Counted from the first letter of the stretch, positions 33,306 through 41,736 are shown. The stretch: 64,000 nucleotides of DNA from Streptomyces umbrinus (GCF_030817415.1 NZ_JAUSZI010000002.1:5270001-5334000), one strand, 5' to 3'. Numbers and translations are program-made. Notes: generated by a model not told the origin, from the sequence alone.

Positions 33306-33731
33306 TCACGTCAGCGGCCACAGCTGCATGCGGCGGCGACTTGTTGGATCCCTGCCCTCACGCCAGGCAACGACCATCACGGCTTCACGTGCATCCATTT
33401 GGACCGCTGGAACAGAGAAACGCAGCTCGGCACCGGGAGGAATCTCGCTCCACTGCCGGATGTGGTGCGACGGCCGGAAGTGCCCCCGTGGCGTTGCCCA
33501 CCCAACAGACACCCCAACACGGTATCCGCTCATGTAACCAAGGTTGCTCAACGTGAACTCGCCCCGAGCGTCGCCAGATCTCACCGTTAGCCTGATCGCC
33601 GGATTCTCCAGGCGGCCCCGCCAGTAGTGAGCTCCTTCGGTGGCCAGCACGCCGACGAGCACGCCGATCACAGCGGTCACGACTTCTCCCCAGCCCATGG
33701 GCTGTTGGTACCGCCCATCTACCCCGCCCAC
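33306..33731 (-). CDS. hypothetical protein with N-terminal membrane anchor
   Basis: 141 residues; hydrophobic helix near residues 15-32 (VVTAVIGVLVGVLATEG), then a beta-rich domain (FTLSNLGYMSGYRVGVSVGW). GTG 33731 has GGAGA very close; ATG 33698 is an alternative that still keeps the helix. The layout (one N-terminal helix plus a beta domain) is like that of the neighbour at 32488-33069. Family unknown. Confidence 0.55.
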   Translation of the reverse strand: MGGVDGRYQQPMGWGEVVTAVIGVLVGVLATEGAHYWRGRLENPAIRLTVRSGDARGEFTLSNLGYMSGYRVGVSVGWATPRGHFRPSHHIRQWSEIPPGAELRFSVPAVQMDAREAVMVVAWREGRDPTSRRRMQLWPLT

Positions 33732-34060
33732 ACTCTCCAGGTCTGATCAGGATGAGGACGGTGCTCGGCCCTGGTCTCCAAGTGCGGCTGTCGACCCGTG
33801 CCACAGCTGTGCCACATCGTGCGGTCAACCACGGCGCGTGGCAGTCGAGATGTACCGCTGACCTAGTGGCTCTCGGTACCTGGAGCGACCTGTGTGCTCT
33901 AGTCCATCCGAACCGCCAGGCTTACAAGGCGAATGCCACTGGTCCTGTAGGCCTCTCGTGGAGTGTCATTCGCCCCTCTGGCCGGATCGCTCCCTTGTGG
34001 GCACTTCGTGTACGTGTCAAACAGTTGAGAGGCGGGGTGACCGGGGGAGGGGGACGCTGG

Positions 34061-34681
34061 ATGTCTGGTGACGATCGGGTTGTGCCTTCGGATTGGGCGG
34101 GGGAGCGGTTCGGGCAACATGCCGGCAGGCTCGCAGCGGCGGTTCCGGTGCAACTGGCCAGAGCCCACACGCGGGCTCACGCCGTGCACCTCACAGCCCG
34201 GCTGAAAAAGCGAAGCCCCTACGGCGCCACCCTGGCGGAGGCCGTGCGCGAGAACCTGGCGGATGCGGCGCGGGAGCTGGAGGAAGCTGTGCGGGACGTA
34301 CGTGGGTATGAGTACGCCGTCATCAACGACCACGCGCTCTTCCCCTTCAAGTACGCCGACCGTCCGAAGCCTCTTGATCGTGCACGGTTGGCTTCCGACG
34401 CTTCCCCTACACGCCGCCGGATGCTCTTGGGGCACGGGCCGAAGCTCCCAGAAGGCCTCTTTCCCCTCGATGACGACCTGACGACAGAGGAGTACGAGGA
34501 GCTGCACGAGACGTTCGAGGCGCTCGGAGCCTCCACCAGGCTCGTCTGTCTGTTCTTCACGGCCGACCCGGAGAACGGCATCCATGCCATCCACTGGGGA
34601 GACGCGCATCTCGAACCGGACCGAACCTTCACCTGGCTCTACAGCGAACAGCTCCCGGTTGCTCCCCAGCCGCTTGAGTGA
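34061..34681 (+). CDS. hypothetical soluble protein, helical N-terminus
   Basis: 206 residues from ATG 34061, with GGGGGAGGGGG upstream. N-terminal half is helical and basic (RAHTRAHAVHLTARLKKRSP), C-terminal half acidic with Trp and aromatic residues (LDDDLTTEEYEELHETFEAL). No motif of a known enzyme. The frame is open further upstream but residues before 34061 look non-coding. Confidence 0.6.
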   Translation: MSGDDRVVPSDWAGERFGQHAGRLAAAVPVQLARAHTRAHAVHLTARLKKRSPYGATLAEAVRENLADAARELEEAVRDVRGYEYAVINDHALFPFKYADRPKPLDRARLASDASPTRRRMLLGHGPKLPEGLFPLDDDLTTEEYEELHETFEALGASTRLVCLFFTADPENGIHAIHWGDAHLEPDRTFTWLYSEQLPVAPQPLE

Positions 34682-34736
34682 CGGCTCGGGGCGGGCGTGA
34701 CGTGTGTCGCATCGGCTCACGGGGGCGCTCGCTCAG

Positions 34737-34790
34737 GCCGTCCCTGGGCCGTGCGAGGCCGCGCAGCAGCGACCGACAGCGACAACCAGT
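34737..34790. repeat. 54-bp direct repeat, copy 1
   Basis: GCCGTCCCTGGGCCGT followed by a GAGGCCGC-CAGCAG-GACC-like stretch to CGACAACCAG. A diverged second copy lies at 35215-35270. It may be an att arm or regulatory array of a lost element. Confidence 0.55.
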
Positions 34791-34967
34791 GACAGGTCAG
34801 CTACCGGCGCGGTCGGTAAACGTCCAGGTCACGGACCCTCGGCCATACGGGTTTCCCCCCAGGGGTTGCCGTCGGGCAAGATGGGGTGTTTCTCTCCGTC
34901 GGGTTGGATCAGGGTACTTATCGCCGAGTAGGTCCATGAAGGTAGTTGTCTTCAGTAAGGTCCCCGT

Positions 34968-35144
34968 ATGGAGCAGCACCGCGAACTCATCAACGGCCAG
35001 TTGATCCGCACCCAACGGGTCCTCTACGGCACTGATGCCAACCTCCGTGCTGCCAGCATCAGGACGCGCGACGTGACCTCTATGGACTGGTACCGCATCC
35101 CGGACGCGGACCGTGCGCCCCCTTGCACCCGCCGTCGTGGCTAA
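34968..35144 (+). CDS. very small hypothetical protein
   Basis: 58 residues from ATG 34968 (MEQHRELINGQLIRTQRVLY...). It lacks a ribosome site but is preceded by an AT-rich stretch (GTACTTATCGCCGAG), so a leaderless transcript is possible. It stands between the two 54-bp repeats. Low confidence. Confidence 0.3.
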   Translation: MEQHRELINGQLIRTQRVLYGTDANLRAASIRTRDVTSMDWYRIPDADRAPPCTRRRG

Positions 35145-35214
35145 CTGTCATCGGCCGAGGTTCAGACGGGACGCATCGAGGAGGCCAGTCGTCAGCCGAG
35201 TACGGCAGAGCTGG

Positions 35215-35270
35215 GCCGTCCCTGGGCCGTCCGAAGCCGCCCAACAGTGGCCAATGACGACCACCAGGCG
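35215..35270. repeat. 54-bp direct repeat, copy 2
   Basis: GCCGTCCCTGGGCCGTCCGA, then GCCGCCCAACAGTGGCCAAT and GACGACCACC; about three quarters of positions match copy 1 at 34737. Confidence 0.55.
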
Positions 35271-35365
35271 CACGAGCCCACCGCCCCTGACCAGCAAAAA
35301 CTCAGCTCACCAAGATCCCTGAAATGACCCAGGGCAAGAAGAATCTTCCTGACGCAGTAGAGCGT

Positions 35366-35857
35366 CTAAGACCGGTGGGAGGTTCTCGGTTGCAGGTCAT
35401 CTCGCATGACCTTTTGTAGAGTTTCCAACTCCTGGAAGAACGGTTGCCTTACTGCTTCGTATTCTTCAGATTCCGGCCGAAGAGGCTGCGCGGCGAGGAG
35501 TTCCCGAATGGAGCGGAGATTTCGATAAACTGGCAAAGCGGCTTGATATATGTGATCGGGAGAAACAATAGCCAACTCCCGCAGCACAGCTTTCGAGTCA
35601 CTATTTTGAGGGTCACTGTGGAAGGCATCGTGAACCCCTTGCCGCCGGACATCATCTGACTGCTCGCGGAATGCAGCCATTATCATGCGACTATGCGTCT
35701 GTGCCAGAGATGTCAAGAAGCGCGCATACACAACGCGTTTCGTCTCATTCCAGTACCGGTCTTGTTCTCTGCGCGACCGCACGAGGTCGGCGACGAGAGT
35801 CGTCCCGACGCCGAAGACCGCTCCGATGGCTGCAACCGCGAGAGTCCCCAACTCCAT
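35366..35857 (-). CDS. hypothetical protein with N-terminal membrane anchor
   Basis: 163 residues; hydrophobic helix near residues 5-25 (LAVAAIGAVFGVGTTLVAD), then a long helical soluble part with charged heptad-like stretches (SRREQDRYWNETKRVVYARF). No start-site AGGAGG is obvious. Proteins of this layout occur widely in actinomycetes without known function. Lower GC than core genes. Confidence 0.55.
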   Translation of the reverse strand: MELGTLAVAAIGAVFGVGTTLVADLVRSRREQDRYWNETKRVVYARFLTSLAQTHSRMIMAAFREQSDDVRRQGVHDAFHSDPQNSDSKAVLRELAIVSPDHIYQAALPVYRNLRSIRELLAAQPLRPESEEYEAVRQPFFQELETLQKVMRDDLQPRTSHRS

Positions 35858-35979
35858 GGATACAGCGTACGTTTCTCGCTACTTGGGAACCAGAGGTCAC
35901 GACGTCGGCCGTTCGCCCAGCTCACCGCCTGAAGGGGGCCGCAAATGATCACAGCATCCCAAGCTGATGGCCCGACAGC

Positions 35980-36246
35980 TCAGTACGGCCGCGGAATCTC
36001 GTGCTCTCCCAACGCAGCCTCGTGCCGTGCCAGCAGAGCATCCAGGTTCGCCAGAAGAAGGTCGGCGCAGTCCCGAACTTCAGCCAAGTCGCCTCGCTCG
36101 CATGCCTCCACCACCTCGGCCACGTCGCTCCGGAGGATGTGAAGGGAGTCACCCTGCATCAGGACCCCGGGGAACCGTCTGCCGGGCATGCGAACCACGG
36201 CGTCGTTGCCAACAGATGTGAACAGCTCGGCCTCAATACGCTCCAT
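35980..36246 (-). CDS. small acidic protein, DUF6959-like
   Basis: 88 residues (MERIEAELFTSVGNDAVVRM...). Conserved-looking core RRFPGVLMQGDSLHILRSDV followed by two helices. It resembles the small actinobacterial family I know as DUF6959; function unknown. Last gene before att copy E. Confidence 0.6.
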   Translation of the reverse strand: MERIEAELFTSVGNDAVVRMPGRRFPGVLMQGDSLHILRSDVAEVVEACERGDLAEVRDCADLLLANLDALLARHEAALGEHEIPRPY

Positions 36247-36366
36247 CGCACCATCAACCTGACATCACCAGCTGACATCAACGACCGTGGACGCAGGCAG
36301 CCTTGAGCGATCGCACACGCCATATCGGTTGGACCGCGAGGGCCGTATGAGAGCCGCTCGATCGAA

Positions 36367-36413
36367 CTCCTAAAGCTGGTGTCGCAGGTTCGAATCCTGC
36401 CGGGGGCACAACG
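36367..36413 (+). repeat. tRNA-Arg 3'-end duplication, att copy E
   Basis: 47 bases matching 5155-5201 with one change (G to T at 36377). It marks the far end of segment IV. Confidence 0.9.
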
Positions 36414-36416
36414 GTC

Positions 36417-36450
36417 AAAGGCCCCGGACCGATCATGGTCCGGGGCCTTT
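36417..36450. terminator. hairpin after att copy E
   Basis: AAAGGCCCCGGACC pairs with GGTCCGGGGCCTTT around GATCAT. The stem is nearly the same as the one after att copy F (37714-37741), which fits a terminator duplicated with the tRNA end. Confidence 0.75.
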
Positions 36451-36611
36451 GGCATCAGCGAGCCACAGCGGTCGGCGGCAGCCAATGGCGACCATCAGCC
36501 GCACGGGCTGCCGCTTCTGGACAGGGGAAACTCGACTCACCAGCCCCGTGTAGAACCCGGGCATTTCGGGTGATCTTCACGACCTATGGATCCGGCCGGC
36601 CCATCTGGAAC

Positions 36612-37433
36612 TCAGAGGTCAGGGAGTCCCGTCAGGGAGGCCATCTGGCTGATCATCGTCGGGTTCGCGGCGCCGGAGTAGGCGCGCACCTCGTCCACGG
36701 TGCCCTGGAAGTACTCACCGTGGATCGCCGAGCGGCCCACCTGAAGACCGCCCGAGGCCGTCCACGAGGTCGTGTCCACGGCAGTCGACGTGTTGGCCAG
36801 CTGCCCGTTCACATAAAAACGGAGCTCATGAGCAGGGGCGTCGAATACGACGGCCAAGTGGTCGCCCACGCCCTGAGGATGGTCATCGGGCAGAGCCTGC
36901 TCCTCGGTGATGACCACCTGCGGAGCATTCGCCTTGTCCTTGGTGGACACCACGACTTCCCATTTTCCGCTTGCCGCCTGGTACCGGATCGCGATGCGGT
37001 CGGCGTCGGAGCCCGGGAGTGACAGGGCGGTCTGTGTCCTGTCGTCGGCTGCGATCAAGCGAGCGCGGGCAGCGAGAGTGAAGCTCCCGTCCCCGCCGAC
37101 CGGTGCCGCGGATGTCGCCACCCAGTCACCGTCGCCGTCAAGCCTGAGATCGCCCTGGTCAACCAGTGCGGGATCTCCGAAGATGTCCTCGTTGTGGTAG
37201 ATCCACGCATCGCCGTTCAACGTCAGCGGCAGACCCTCGGGCTCCACATTGGGAGCGATTCCGCCGGGCGCCTCCTCCAAGGGCCAGTAGCCCTCCCGAC
37301 TCAGCGACGTCTCTTCAGCCCGGGCTTCGTGCCCCTGGCCGACCGCGTAGGCGGCGCCAGAGAGCGCACCGAGTGTGAACACGAGCGCGACGGCGCCTGA
37401 CGCCACAAACGCGGCGCGGTATCTGTCGTACAT
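36612..37433 (-). CDS. exported LamG/concanavalin-like surface protein
   Basis: 273 residues. Residues 1-35 form a signal peptide or membrane anchor (AAFVASGAVALVFTLGALSG). A jelly-roll LamG-type domain from about residue 85 shows the family strands: SFTLAARARLI, HLAVVFDAPAHELRFYVNG, and VDEVRAYSGAANPTMI near the end. LamG folds bind carbohydrate or protein ligands; no catalytic residues expected. It is the only gene between att copies E and F. Confidence 0.82.
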   Translation of the reverse strand: MYDRYRAAFVASGAVALVFTLGALSGAAYAVGQGHEARAEETSLSREGYWPLEEAPGGIAPNVEPEGLPLTLNGDAWIYHNEDIFGDPALVDQGDLRLDGDGDWVATSAAPVGGDGSFTLAARARLIAADDRTQTALSLPGSDADRIAIRYQAASGKWEVVVSTKDKANAPQVVITEEQALPDDHPQGVGDHLAVVFDAPAHELRFYVNGQLANTSTAVDTTSWTASGGLQVGRSAIHGEYFQGTVDEVRAYSGAANPTMISQMASLTGLPDL

Positions 37434-37666
37434 GCCCCCCCTTTAAAGAACCTGGTCAAGATCCGTAGTGATCCTCCAGTCTCACTACCTTCAAGCGCAA
37501 GGAGTTCCGACCGTGCAGATCACGTTTCGGCCCAGCCTCAAGGCAACCGAGTACGACCAGGCAGAGCGACCGCGCTGAGCTGTGGGACGGAGCAGGCGGA
37601 GGCAGCAACCATCACAGCCAGGCCCGACCGCCGCTCCGCTCCAGGTCAGCGCACATCAGCTCACAC

Positions 37667-37701
37667 GCGGATGTCTCAGGTTCGGATCCTGCCCGGGGCA
37701 C
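37667..37701 (+). repeat. tRNA-Arg 3'-end duplication, att copy F (degenerate)
   Basis: 35 bases matching 5163-5197 with four changes, still showing the T-arm CAGGTTCG-ATCCTG. It is the most diverged and most distal copy, as expected for the oldest insertion. Confidence 0.75.
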
Positions 37702-37713
37702 CGGGCAAAAGGC

Positions 37714-37741
37714 GGCCCCGGACCGATCACGGTCCTGGGCC
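37714..37741. terminator. hairpin after att copy F
   Basis: GGCCCCGGACC and GGTCCTGGGCC around GATCAC; one mismatch pair. It closely resembles the hairpin at 36417-36450 and may be the original tRNA terminator pushed outward by insertions. Confidence 0.6.
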
Positions 37742-37965
37742 TCTGACATCCGCTTCTCACATCAACGAGCGCGGTCACTCACAACCAGCGCCTCTGGAAC
37801 AGCCGGCCCATGTGGCCAGTGGCTCCGCGCCGCGTGTCCCGCACGACGAACCTCCAGCCTGCGCGCATACGGCCTCAGCCCCCAGCCGACCATGTCGAGC
37901 CTCAGCCGATGGCTGACGAGTCGGCAGGCACGACCGCAGCCCAGCCGCATTCGTCGCCCAGGGGC

Positions 37966-38346
37966 CTACCAAGCCACCGGAAGAGCCCGAAGCCCATAAA
38001 CGATGTTGTTCTCGTTGTACGTGAGTTGGGCCGAGGGCACCGCGAGCCGAAGTGTGGGCAGGCGGTGGAGCAGGGTCGTGAGGATGGTTTGGAGTCCTAC
38101 TCGGGCCAGGGTCTGGCCCAGGCACTGGTGGGTTCCGTAGCCGAAGGCGACGTGGCGGCGGGCGTCGCGGGTGACGTCGAGGGCTGTTGGGGCGGTGCCG
38201 TTGTCGGTCGTGAACAGGTTCTCGTCGCGGTTGGCGGTGGAGAGCATGCAGATGACGCCGACGCCGGCGGGGATCGTCACGCCGCCCACCGTCACGGGCT
38301 CCGTGGCCGCGCGGCCCAGGCCCAGGTGGATGATCGTGAGGAAGCG
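37966..38346 (-). pseudogene. cytochrome P450 C-terminal fragment
   Basis: About 126 codons ending at 37966: RFLTIIHLGLGRAATE, a beta-strand block, then the haem-binding loop FGYGTHQCLGQTLARVGLQ with the axial Cys. The I-helix, ExxR motif and the rest of the N-terminal about 270 residues are missing. At about 38347 the reading passes straight into an oppositely oriented TetR fragment, so the gene was cut by a deletion or rearrangement. Confidence 0.85.
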
Positions 38347-38352
38347 GTTCCC

Positions 38353-38517
38353 GACGTCGAGACCGTCATCGACCGCGTCGTCTCCCCCCTGATGTACCGC
38401 ATCCTCTTCCGCCCCGACGGGCTCGACGCCGCCTACGCCCGTCACCTCGTCGCAGGGATCCCCGGCGCGACCGGTCGGCGACGGGGCGACAGGGCGACCG
38501 ACCCGCTGAAGGGCTGA
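38353..38517 (+). pseudogene. TetR-family regulator C-terminal fragment
   Basis: 54 codons (DVETVIDRVVSPLMYRILF then RPDGLDAAYARHLVAG) match the ligand-domain end of TetR regulators common in Streptomyces. No helix-turn-helix precedes it; the sequence becomes the reverse-strand P450 fragment within a few bases. Confidence 0.75.
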
Positions 38518-38595
38518 CCCGCCGAGCCGTCATCAGCCGCTATCGGCTGGTATCGCCCGCCTCCGCCCGCACCCCACAACCAAGTGCGACACAGC

Positions 38596-40002
38596 TCAGA
38601 CCAGTTCAGGTTGCCGTTCCGGTTGTCGTGACGGGGTGGTGCTCGGCTCCCACTGTGCGGTGGTCCTCGCGTAGCCGTAGATCACCGACGTCATCGCCAG
38701 GACGAGAAGTGGTCCGTACAGCCACGGGTGCCGGGCCATCTCCAGCGGCAGGTAGCGGTAGGACGTCAGGAGTGCGGCGAAGACGGTGGTGCCGTAGGCG
38801 ACCAGTTGGAGTCCCGGTCGGTCCCAGCCGCGGTCGGATGAGCGGAGGGCTGCCTCGATCGTGAGGGTGAACACCACGCCTGCGATGAGGTCCACGCCGT
38901 AGTGGTAGCCGAAGCCGAGCGTGGCGCCGAGCGTGGCCACCAGCCAGAACGTTCCTGCGAATCGCAGGAACCGCGGGCCCTTCCGGGAGTGGATGAAGAT
39001 CGCGGTGGCCCAAGCCGTGTGCAGGCTGGGCATGCAGTTGCGTGGGGTGATCTCGTCGAACGGCATGGGGTGCGGGGTGCTGATCGGCGGCAGCGTCTGC
39101 GGCCACAGGTCGGCCACCGCCCATTGCCCGCTGGGCGGCGCTTCCGGCCACAGGCCGACCGACGACCAGTGCTCGACGCCCGTGCCGTAGGCGAAGACCG
39201 GTCCGACCACCGGGAAGATCATGTAGACGGAGGGCCCGAGGAGGCCGATCAACAGGAACGTACGCACCAGATGGTGGCGCGGGAAGCGGCGCTCGACCGC
39301 CACGTTGCGCAGTTGGTACAGCGCGACGACGACCGCGGCCACCGCGAGCTGGCCGTAGACGATGTTGAGGAGATTCGAGCCGATCGGGCCGGTGGCCGCG
39401 ACCATCCGGCCCACCAGCCACGACGGGTCGCCCAGTGCGTGATCGGCGGTCGCCACGTACTGGTCGAGCACCCCTGGGCGGGTCCTGGAGGTGATGAGCA
39501 GCCAGGTGTCGCCGGTCTTGCGGCCGGCCACCAGCAGCAGGCCCATCCCGACGCCCTTCAGCAGCAGGACGCGTTCCGGGCCGGTACGGCGGGTGACGGC
39601 GACGACCGCGCCGCCCAGGATCACCCACAACGCGCCGTTTCCGAAGGGGTGGCCGTCGGTCACCCTGGCGTCCGCCGCCCACCGGACCGCCGAGAAGACG
39701 ATGTCGACACCGATCGCGGCGCCGGCGGCGATGAACCGTTGCCGCCAGGTGAGTACCACCATCATCAACGCCATACCGGCGTACAGCAGAAAGCCGGATT
39801 TGGGGGCGAATATCGCCTCTCGCGCCTGATTGGTGATCGGCCCCGGCGCGCCGTAATGCCGTGCGGCGATCTCCAGCGCGACCAGGAATCCGACGCCCAC
39901 GACAGCCGCCACGACCCAGAGTCCCGCCCGTGACCGGCGCCGCGCGGAGAACGTAATTCCGCGTCTTATTCGCGAGAAGTCCCGCGATGTTATGTATCTC
40001 AA
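38596..40002 (-). CDS. PAP2-superfamily integral membrane protein
   Basis: 468 residues with about ten hydrophobic helices. The PAP2 active-site blocks are present: CMPSLHTAWATAIF (phosphatase motif 2, His) near residue 328 and GFGYHYGVDLIAG (motif 3, His/Asp) near 375. Such proteins act as lipid phosphatases or inositol-phosphoryl transferases at the outer face of the membrane; the extended N-terminal membrane half is typical of the actinomycete IPC-synthase-like group. Start ATG 40002 lies in an AT-rich leader. Confidence 0.82.
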   Translation of the reverse strand: MRYITSRDFSRIRRGITFSARRRSRAGLWVVAAVVGVGFLVALEIAARHYGAPGPITNQAREAIFAPKSGFLLYAGMALMMVVLTWRQRFIAAGAAIGVDIVFSAVRWAADARVTDGHPFGNGALWVILGGAVVAVTRRTGPERVLLLKGVGMGLLLVAGRKTGDTWLLITSRTRPGVLDQYVATADHALGDPSWLVGRMVAATGPIGSNLLNIVYGQLAVAAVVVALYQLRNVAVERRFPRHHLVRTFLLIGLLGPSVYMIFPVVGPVFAYGTGVEHWSSVGLWPEAPPSGQWAVADLWPQTLPPISTPHPMPFDEITPRNCMPSLHTAWATAIFIHSRKGPRFLRFAGTFWLVATLGATLGFGYHYGVDLIAGVVFTLTIEAALRSSDRGWDRPGLQLVAYGTTVFAALLTSYRYLPLEMARHPWLYGPLLVLAMTSVIYGYARTTAQWEPSTTPSRQPERQPELV

Positions 40003-40372
40003 GTTTCAGCCGATTTAATAGATTTTGGTCAAAGGTCGAAGTGGGTTTCGCTCGCCGCCTTCCAGTCGTGGCCGCTCCCTCCCTGATGGAGAACAGCCGC
40101 CCGACGGGGGAAGACGGAAAGATTACGGTCCGGGTTCCGGACAACCGCAAACGACCTCGCCCAGGGCCTGCCACTGAAGTGATTTCGCATCTGGTGTCGG
40201 GCAGGGAATGCGGATGGTGTTGCGTGCAGGGGACCCGGACACCATCGGCGGATACACGCTGGGCGAGTCCACGAACGGGACCAGGACATCACCGCGGGCA
40301 CCGACCTGCTGACCGCGGTGATCCACCGCCTCATGTCGGGCGCTCTGGACTGAGCCCGCACCGATCACGGAC
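40003..40372. other. intergenic stretch after PAP2 gene promoter
   Basis: No supported gene. The first 60 bases are AT-rich and suit the PAP2 promoter. The rest contains broken coding-like fragments without starts. Confidence 0.4.
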
Positions 40373-40735
40373 TCACCACGTCGTGGCCAGCCACGCGGCC
40401 ACCCCCGCGAGGGCGATGAGGCCGACGTTGAGGCCGGTCTCCTTCACCTCTCCCCGGGACAGATGCAGGGCGGTCGCCAGGATCTGGAGTACGAGGAAGC
40501 CGAGTGCGGCGAATATCGCGAGGGCGGGGGCCGTCCCCGTGAGCGGCGGCAGTACGAGGCCGGCGGCGCCGAGGATCTCGATGGTTCCGATGCCCCGGAC
40601 CGCGCCCATCGGAACCGTGTCCACCCAGCCCATCATGGGCGCCAGTCGCTCCTTGCTCTGCGCGACCTTCTTGCCACCCGCGTACAGGTGGAAGGCGGCG
40701 AGGAGTCCGGCGACGATCCAGTAGGCGATCTCCAT
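40373..40735 (-). CDS. DoxX-like small membrane protein
   Basis: 120 residues, four hydrophobic helices, starting IAYWIVAGLLAAFHLYAGGKK and ending in WLATTW. A distant paralogue of 20464-20850. Divergent from an HxlR regulator, a very common pairing in Streptomyces in which the regulator responds to quinones, aldehydes or thiol stress and controls the DoxX gene. Confidence 0.85.
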   Translation of the reverse strand: MEIAYWIVAGLLAAFHLYAGGKKVAQSKERLAPMMGWVDTVPMGAVRGIGTIEILGAAGLVLPPLTGTAPALAIFAALGFLVLQILATALHLSRGEVKETGLNVGLIALAGVAAWLATTW

Positions 40736-40762
40736 GTTCTGCGTCCTCCGTCATGGTTACCA

Positions 40763-40807
40763 CTTGTAAGTAGGCACATGGTCGGTGACTATCGAGACCC
40801 TTACAAA
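40763..40807. promoter_or_regulatory. candidate HxlR operator region
   Basis: CTTGTAAG (40763-40770) and CTTACAAA (40800-40807) form an inverted pair 29 bases apart between the divergent DoxX and HxlR genes; CTTGTAAG is itself nearly symmetric with CTTACAAG. HxlR/MarR-type regulators favour such AT-rich repeats. Confidence 0.5.
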
Positions 40808-40843
40808 AGGCACACCGGTGTGCGTTGCGAACAGGGGACGCCG

Positions 40844-41221
40844 ATGTCGAAGTACCGCAGGAGCTGTCTCATCCGGGGCGACGGCGGCCGTGCGATCCGG
40901 GGCATCCTGGACCGCATCGGCGACAAGTGGACGCTGCTGGTGGTGGCCACCCTCGACGGCGAACGCATGCGCTTCACCGAGCTCCAGCAGCGCATCCCCG
41001 GCATCTCGCAGCGCATGCTGACCCGCACGGTCCGGCATCTGGAGCGCGACGGCCTCGTGTCCCGCACGGCGTTCGCGGAGGTCCCGCCACGCGTCGAGTA
41101 CGAACTCACCGCGATGGGCCGGACGTTGATCGAGCCCGCCGTGGCCCTGGCCGAGTGGGCCGTCGACAACAACCCCGACATCGAGCGGAACCAGACGGCG
41201 TACGACACGGAGCGCCCCTGA
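40844..41221 (+). CDS. HxlR-family transcription regulator
   Basis: 125 residues, the standard size. Winged helix: ILDRIGDKWTLLVVATLDGE, RFTELQQRIPGISQRMLTRT, RVEYELTAMG. An early Cys (YRRSCLIRG) sits where redox-sensing HxlR proteins keep one. ATG 40844 was chosen; the frame upstream overlaps the DoxX gene. Confidence 0.9.
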   Translation: MSKYRRSCLIRGDGGRAIRGILDRIGDKWTLLVVATLDGERMRFTELQQRIPGISQRMLTRTVRHLERDGLVSRTAFAEVPPRVEYELTAMGRTLIEPAVALAEWAVDNNPDIERNQTAYDTERP

Positions 41222-41272
41222 GACCTCGCGTCCCTGAGACCCAGTGTGCGGAACCGGAACGGGAGGGCTCCG

Positions 41273-41694
41273 ATGGGGGCTTCGGCGTGGGACTACTACG
41301 TGCCCTACCAGGAGGATCTGGACGCGGCGCTGCAACAGCTGCGGCGGGACGTGTTCGAGGCAGGGAAGTACTACTGGGTCAACGCGAACGGGAGCCGCGT
41401 CCACGGACGTTGGAGGAGCTGTGGGCGGACGAGCTGGTCCGGGAGACCGGCACTCACTCGAACCTGGACGTCTTCCAGGTGGTGGGGCCTGACGACACCC
41501 CGGACTACGACACCGTGGAACCCGTGACGGCCGAGGAGGCACGCGAGTTGCTGGGGACGGACCGGCCGACCCGTGCGCACGTCAAGGACTTCGGCGCCTT
41601 CCCCCGGTCGCGGTGGGTAGGCCGTTGCGCGGTGCTGCACAACGACCGGGGAAAGCCCGAGGAGATCTATTTCTGGGGCCACTCGGGCGACTGA
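41273..41694 (+). pseudogene. conserved hypothetical gene with a frameshift
   Basis: The first 45 codons (GASAWDYYVPYQEDLDAALQ, FEAGKYYWVNANG) and the last about 95 (TLEELWADELVRETGTHSNL, KPEEIYFWGHSGD) together look like one small Streptomyces protein of unknown function, but they lie in different frames; the shift falls at about 41390-41405. GGGAGGG precedes the ATG. Either a true mutation or a sequencing error. Confidence 0.7.
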
Positions 41695-41736
41695 TTCCGG
41701 TGCCGCTCGGGCGACTGAGAGCCGTTCACCGGCCGT

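Noticed and set aside
16357..36413. The tRNA-like copies at 16.36, 22.14, 23.31 and 36.37 kb as tRNA genes
   Set aside because: All lack the 5' half (acceptor strand, D-arm, most of the anticodon stem), so they are att remnants.
5124..37701. The repeated 3'-end copies as a CRISPR array
   Set aside because: Spacing ranges from 1 to 13 kb and the unit is clearly the tRNA 3' end.
38606..40174. 522-codon minus-strand frame
   Set aside because: Shadow of the PAP2 membrane protein in another frame; Arg/Pro-rich with no hydrophobic helices.
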